Shown: positions 60,459 through 64,000 of the stretch, piece after piece | Numbering within the stretch: position 1 is the first letter of the stretch | Layout of the letters: the number at the start of each line of letters is the position of its first letter | Source of the DNA: JBOFSQ01 sp051651625 | Lineage (GTDB): Bacteria > Planctomycetota > Planctomycetia > Pirellulales > Thermoguttaceae | DNA length: 64,000 nt | Direction of reading: 5' to 3' | NCBI GenBank assembly: GCA_051651625.1 | Contig: JBOFSQ010000073.1 | Span: forward strand, 16,267-80,266 | Notes under the pieces: generated by a model | Told to the model about the DNA's origin: nothing | The model's input: only the letters and a program-made list of their open reading frames with translations | The model's database searches: none | Position numbers and translations under genes: made by a program

Positions 60459-61190
60459 ATGTCCGAAACACTTTCAATTTTGATTCCGGTTTATAACGAG
60501 GAACGTTATCTCGCGGAGGTTGTGGAGCGGGTTTTGGCCGCGCCGCTGCCGGACGGGCTGCAAAGAGAACTGGTGATTGTGAACGATGCGTCGCGCGACA
60601 ACACCGCGCAGGTTTTGCGAGAGTTGTGTGAGCGTCACAAAGAAATTCGCAGTTTTGAACAGCCCGTCAATCGTGGAAAGGGTGCGGCAATTCGGCGAGC
60701 TATCCAAGAAATGACGGGGCGTTATGCGATCATTCAAGACGCCGATCTTGAGTACGATCCCAACGATTATCAGGTCGTCTTGAAACCGCTGCTTCTCGGT
60801 TTGGCTGATGTTGTTTACGGATCGCGGTTTGCAACGCGAGAGATGCGGCGGATCGTTCACTATCATCACAAACTTGGGAACCTCTTCCTCACGCACCTCT
60901 CCAACTTTTTGACTGGCCTCGACCTGACCGACATGGAAACGTGTTACAAGGCGTTTCGTAGCGATCTTGTCAAGACGATTCCGCTTCGCTCCGACCGGTT
61001 CGGAATCGAACCCGAAATCACCGCGAAGCTGGCCAGACGCGGTGCGGTATTCTATGAAGTTCCGATCAGTTACCACGGCAGAAACTACGCCGAAGGGAAA
61101 AAGATCGGTTGGCGAGATGGCGTTCAGGCGATCTGGACAATCCTCAAATACTGGTGGATTGACGATTCGACGTTGCCGGATGTGCCGTAA
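60459..61190 (+). CDS. Glycosyltransferase family 2 (dolichol-phosphate mannosyltransferase-like)
   Basis: A 243-residue GT-A fold enzyme: LSILIPVYNEERYLAEVVER, nucleotide-sugar DxD-type site in IIQDADLEYDPNDY, GSRFATREMRR, and ETCYKAFRSDLVKTI. The absence of C-terminal membrane helices points to a cytosolic enzyme that charges a lipid or makes a glycan precursor. No normal ribosome binding site: the GTAACTGTTCAC motif occupies that place. Confidence 0.85.
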   Translation: MSETLSILIPVYNEERYLAEVVERVLAAPLPDGLQRELVIVNDASRDNTAQVLRELCERHKEIRSFEQPVNRGKGAAIRRAIQEMTGRYAIIQDADLEYDPNDYQVVLKPLLLGLADVVYGSRFATREMRRIVHYHHKLGNLFLTHLSNFLTGLDLTDMETCYKAFRSDLVKTIPLRSDRFGIEPEITAKLARRGAVFYEVPISYHGRNYAEGKKIGWRDGVQAIWTILKYWWIDDSTLPDVP

Positions 61191-61291
61191 ATAACGGCAA
61201 ACGACAGCCTGTCATTCCCTTGCCCAATGTGTGTTAGGTGGTATACTCAAGGCGTTAAAATCTTCGGTAAGCGAGACCCAAAGAAAAGACG

Positions 61292-63202
61292 ATGCCGTCT
61301 CCACACACAAACACATCTCACGATGATCATTCGCGTCGGTCGTTTTCCGATCACGATGTGGCGGCGAACGATTTGCCTTCGCACGATAGCGGTGTTCACG
61401 GAAGTGGCACACATGGTAGCGGTACTTACCGCAGTGGCACGCACGGTAGCGGCACTTACCGCAGCGGTACTCACTCGACCGAGGCGTTTTTGCAGCAATC
61501 GCGGCGTTTCTTGAGCGGTCACGAACACGAAGTCGTTCCATCGCGGTGGCAGTATCGGTTGGTGGCTGTTTTTCGAGTCTGTGTGACCGTTTTGGCGGTT
61601 GCGCTTTTGGTGATGATCGCATGGTCAACGTTTTCTGTCTTCGTGTTAGGCCCCGCTGTCCACACCGGTGGTTCGCCGACGCCAGCGTCACCAACGTTCA
61701 CTCCGATTGAAGTTGTGCCAGTAATTGTTCGGACGACTGCGGTACGGAAATCACAGCAAGACGTGTCGGCAACTTCCGTAGCATCGTCAGCAGCAGCGGG
61801 GCTTATGCTTCCAGTGCGACTGGCGATGGCGCAGTCGCTCCTTGCAGTCAACGAGTTTGCAGAAGCGCGTCCGATATTGCGTCAAGCCGTCGCCGACGCC
61901 GAACTTCTCTCCGGCGACAAACAGCGACAGCTTACATATCTCTTGCGGATAGCGTCGTGGCAAGTGACCGCAGACGATATTGACGCAGCCAACGCCACCC
62001 AAACTCTCATTGCGACACGCTGTGCCGACGGTCTCGATTCGTGGAGCGACGCGGCGCGTGATGCTGTTTGGCTATCACTCTCGACGCTCCAGTGGCGTCT
62101 CGGATTGTGGCAAGAAGCCGAAGAATCGCTCACACACATTCGGAGTCAAACACTGCGTTTGCCCACCGCGCAGCAACTGATAGTCGGTTATCAACACATT
62201 GATAGAGACGACGACGCGAACCGTGTCGCTGCGCAGTTTGACGTGGTGTTGGTGTCACGTTCACCAAACGGCGAAACGATTGAAACATTTCTTCCGACGT
62301 GGCGTGTGGCACTCTTGTCTCCCACGCTTCAAGCAAACGCCGCCGCGAAGATCGCTACTCTCTGGAAGTCGCTTAAGTACGCCGACGACACCGAAGCGGC
62401 GCGAGTTGGTGTCGCTCTTACAGAACTGTTTCACGCCATCAAAGGGCGTGGCGCGTGGACGCCATCGCTTGTGCCAACGTCTTTGTTCGATACGGTGCTG
62501 GCCCGTGTCCGAAGTCTGCCTGCGGGGAGATTGCGAAGCGAGTTGTTGGGACGCCTTGCGGTCGTTTGCGAAGAAACATCGTCGGACGTTGAATCGCCGC
62601 TCGCTATGGTTTTGGTTCAAGAGTCGCTCATTCCACTTGGACATTTAGAGATGGCACCGAGTGCGCATATTTTGGCTACTGCGGTCGCGGTGGCCGCACG
62701 GTGCCAAAACACCGAACGTGCAAGCCAGTGGATAGAGCAAGCGACGCCTTATCTCAACGCGATTCCGCCTGCGGAACAAGCACGGCTGCGAATCCAGATG
62801 GCCGAGTCGATTGTGCCGCTTGGTGATATTGAGCTTACCAGTCGTGTGTTGAACGATGCTGTCGCGGCGGCATCGCGAGTCGGTCTTGAACAGGGATGGG
62901 TCGCGGATGTCGCTACACGTCGCTTGCGCGATGCGTCACTCGAAACGGTTGTACGCGGACAGATTCGTCTCGCGGTTCTCGGCGACGCCGTTGAAACTAT
63001 CGGGACAATTTCTGAACGGGTAATTCGTGACCGGCTTTATCAACTTGTGGTCTACGAACGGCTTGCGATGAACGACTGCGAAACGGCGTCCACGGTGGCA
63101 GCGAAACTCTCAAACCCGACCCATCGCACAGAGGTTTTGCGTGCGATTGACCTCATCCGCCGCAACGCAAATAGCAACGCGCCAGTGGAAAACAAAACTT
63201 GA
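61292..63202 (+). CDS. Membrane protein with N-terminal GSGT repeats, unknown
   Basis: A 636-residue protein. Residues ~30-60 are a low-complexity His/Ser/Gly/Thr/Tyr repeat (HGSGTYRSGTHGSGTYRSGT) matching ~30-bp tandem DNA repeats (61395-61475). One membrane helix lies near residues 90-117 (VFRVCVTVLAVALLVMIAWS). The rest (~150-636) is alpha-helical with HEAT/TPR-like spacing (EARPILRQAVADAELLSG, RGQIRLAVLGDAVETIG). Probably a scaffold facing the periplasm or inside the cell; its function cannot be assigned. Its TGA overlaps the TTG start of the next gene. Confidence 0.6.
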   Translation: MPSPHTNTSHDDHSRRSFSDHDVAANDLPSHDSGVHGSGTHGSGTYRSGTHGSGTYRSGTHSTEAFLQQSRRFLSGHEHEVVPSRWQYRLVAVFRVCVTVLAVALLVMIAWSTFSVFVLGPAVHTGGSPTPASPTFTPIEVVPVIVRTTAVRKSQQDVSATSVASSAAAGLMLPVRLAMAQSLLAVNEFAEARPILRQAVADAELLSGDKQRQLTYLLRIASWQVTADDIDAANATQTLIATRCADGLDSWSDAARDAVWLSLSTLQWRLGLWQEAEESLTHIRSQTLRLPTAQQLIVGYQHIDRDDDANRVAAQFDVVLVSRSPNGETIETFLPTWRVALLSPTLQANAAAKIATLWKSLKYADDTEAARVGVALTELFHAIKGRGAWTPSLVPTSLFDTVLARVRSLPAGRLRSELLGRLAVVCEETSSDVESPLAMVLVQESLIPLGHLEMAPSAHILATAVAVAARCQNTERASQWIEQATPYLNAIPPAEQARLRIQMAESIVPLGDIELTSRVLNDAVAAASRVGLEQGWVADVATRRLRDASLETVVRGQIRLAVLGDAVETIGTISERVIRDRLYQLVVYERLAMNDCETASTVAAKLSNPTHRTEVLRAIDLIRRNANSNAPVENKT

Positions 63203-63972
63203 GTTCAGATTCTTCCGCAGTAGTAGAAGCAAGTATTGGCGTTGTTGTAGCAACGTCTTCGGAGGCTGGTGGTCTCGTCGATGCGATGCGCGAACGCTCG
63301 ATGGTTCAGAGCGGGCGAGTTGTGTTTCATTGTGGGAAACTCGCTGTGACGGAAGAAGAATCGAAACGATGTGTCGTTGCCGTTGGCGGTGTCGGCGCGG
63401 CGGCAGCGGTAGAGGCGACGCAGCTTCTCGTTGAGACGTTCCGTCCGCAGTGCGTCATCGTTGCTGGCTTCGCGGGCGGACTTCGGACGATTGATGCTGG
63501 TGTCTACAGTATCAATCGCGTCGTTGACGGACGCGATGAAGCGTCGAGTGAGACTGCGAGTGTTATTGAACTCGTGTCGGCGAACACAACTCTTCCGCAG
63601 GCGACGCTTTTGACAGTGTCGCGTGTTGTCAAGACGCCGCAAGAGAAGGCGTCGCTTGCTGAACGTTACGCCGCCGATCTTGTCGATATGGAGACGTTTG
63701 CCGTTGCGGCGTGGTGCCGTGATCGCTGTGTTCCGCTGATTGCGGTGCGAATTCTTTTCGACACCGCTGGCGAAGAGATCAGCGATGAGACAGTCAATCT
63801 GATGAACGCCTCGCAAAAGAGTACGGCGAGGCTGGTCGGGTCGCTGGCACGCATTCTGTTTACGAAACCAACCGCGTTTTCGTCGCTCTACGCGATGAAG
63901 GAGCGTGCGATAGTTGCTTCAGATGCGCTCGCTCGTGCCGTCGCAGAAGTGGCGACGGCACGAAACGTTTAG
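63199..63972 (+). CDS. Nucleoside phosphorylase/nucleosidase family protein
   Basis: A 257-residue protein of the PNP/Udp (MTA/SAH nucleosidase) superfamily: ASIGVVVATSSEAGG at the N-terminus, VVAVGGVGAAAAVEATQLLV, CVIVAGFAGGLRTID, and the active-site block DLVDMETFAVAAWCRDR with Met/Glu contacts to ribose. Divergent from MtnN, so the base specificity is unknown. The likely start is the TTG at 63199 that overlaps the upstream stop (TTGA), with GTGGAAA upstream. Salvage of a purine nucleoside or by-products of AdoMet are the usual roles. Confidence 0.75.
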   Translation: MSSDSSAVVEASIGVVVATSSEAGGLVDAMRERSMVQSGRVVFHCGKLAVTEEESKRCVVAVGGVGAAAAVEATQLLVETFRPQCVIVAGFAGGLRTIDAGVYSINRVVDGRDEASSETASVIELVSANTTLPQATLLTVSRVVKTPQEKASLAERYAADLVDMETFAVAAWCRDRCVPLIAVRILFDTAGEEISDETVNLMNASQKSTARLVGSLARILFTKPTAFSSLYAMKERAIVASDALARAVAEVATARNV

Positions 63973-63977
63973 TAGTT

Positions 63978-64000
63978 GCGGTTAGGCATATCCGAACCGC
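63978..64000. repeat. Partial palindrome at the window edge
   Basis: GCGGTTAGGCATATCCGAACCGC is close to the core arm (GGTTCGGCATAGCC...) of the 141-bp inverted-repeat element, apparently the start of another copy cut by the window end. Confidence 0.4.

Overview
The window looks like a chromosomal segment of a planctomycete (Planctomycetota). The evidence is a DUF1559 prepilin-like protein paired with a small lipoprotein, four hydrazine-synthase-alpha-like beta-propeller cytochromes, a Tat-exported TIM-barrel protein, an ExbD protein overlapping a Ser/Thr kinase, and abundant short palindromic intergenic repeats. G+C is moderately high by eye, except for an AT-richer patch near 42.5-45.2 kb. 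I cannot place it below phylum level. I saw no tRNA, rRNA, CRISPR array or intact prophage.

Layout. 0-2.7 kb: gene remnants (an HNH fragment and a DUF1016 gene cut off at a repeat), a pseudopilin, and two copies of a ~260-bp palindromic element. 2.7-11.4 kb: three head-to-tail minus-strand genes for large exported proteins with an N-terminal beta-propeller and C-terminal CxxCH heme sites. Two of them also have discoidin-like domains. 11.7-13.8 kb: lipoprotein and DUF1559 protein, the latter with a 12-G tract. 14.2-21.0 kb: minus-strand sugar-related genes (RhaT-type symporter, SDR and zinc dehydrogenases, DeoC) with small or unknown proteins. 21.2-24.4 kb: an RND efflux pump. 24.8-31.7 kb (plus strand): a membrane protein, archaeal-type phosphoglycerate mutase, a TPR protein, a lone FliM, and a corrinoid/folate methyltransferase-like protein. 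31.9-35.9 kb: a DNA methyltransferase fused to an HNH nuclease, then the fourth heme beta-propeller protein. 36.0-40.0 kb (minus): a flavin disulfide reductase-like protein, then adk-map-cdsA. 40.2-42.4 kb (plus): an orphan CysA-like ATPase overlapping proB. 42.5-46.2 kb: an AT-rich, decaying stretch holding a glycosyltransferase with an in-frame TGA, a secreted orphan and a wrecked PD-(D/E)XK transposase-family gene. 46.4-64 kb (plus): GH106-type rhamnosidase, rRNA methyltransferase, transglutaminase-like protein, bS21, a large FAD/Fe-S oxidoreductase, TIM-barrel protein, PII, RpiB, an unknown protein, ExbD plus kinase, GT2, a repeat-bearing membrane protein and a nucleoside phosphorylase.

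How the parts may fit. A GH106 enzyme outside the cytoplasm, a rhamnose-type symporter and two dehydrogenases suggest use of rhamnose-rich polysaccharide. The heme beta-propeller proteins would act outside the cytoplasm, but their substrate is unknown. The strongest candidates for something undescribed are three: the expansion of HzsA-like proteins in what appears to be a non-anammox organism; a 12-bp near-palindrome (GTAACnGTTCAC) found five times exactly, each just upstream of a start codon; and the methyltransferase-HNH fusion. Three nearly complete copies of a 139-141 bp miniature inverted-repeat element, a 31-bp tandem array and the mosaic palindromic elements show that small repeats are shaping gene ends here.
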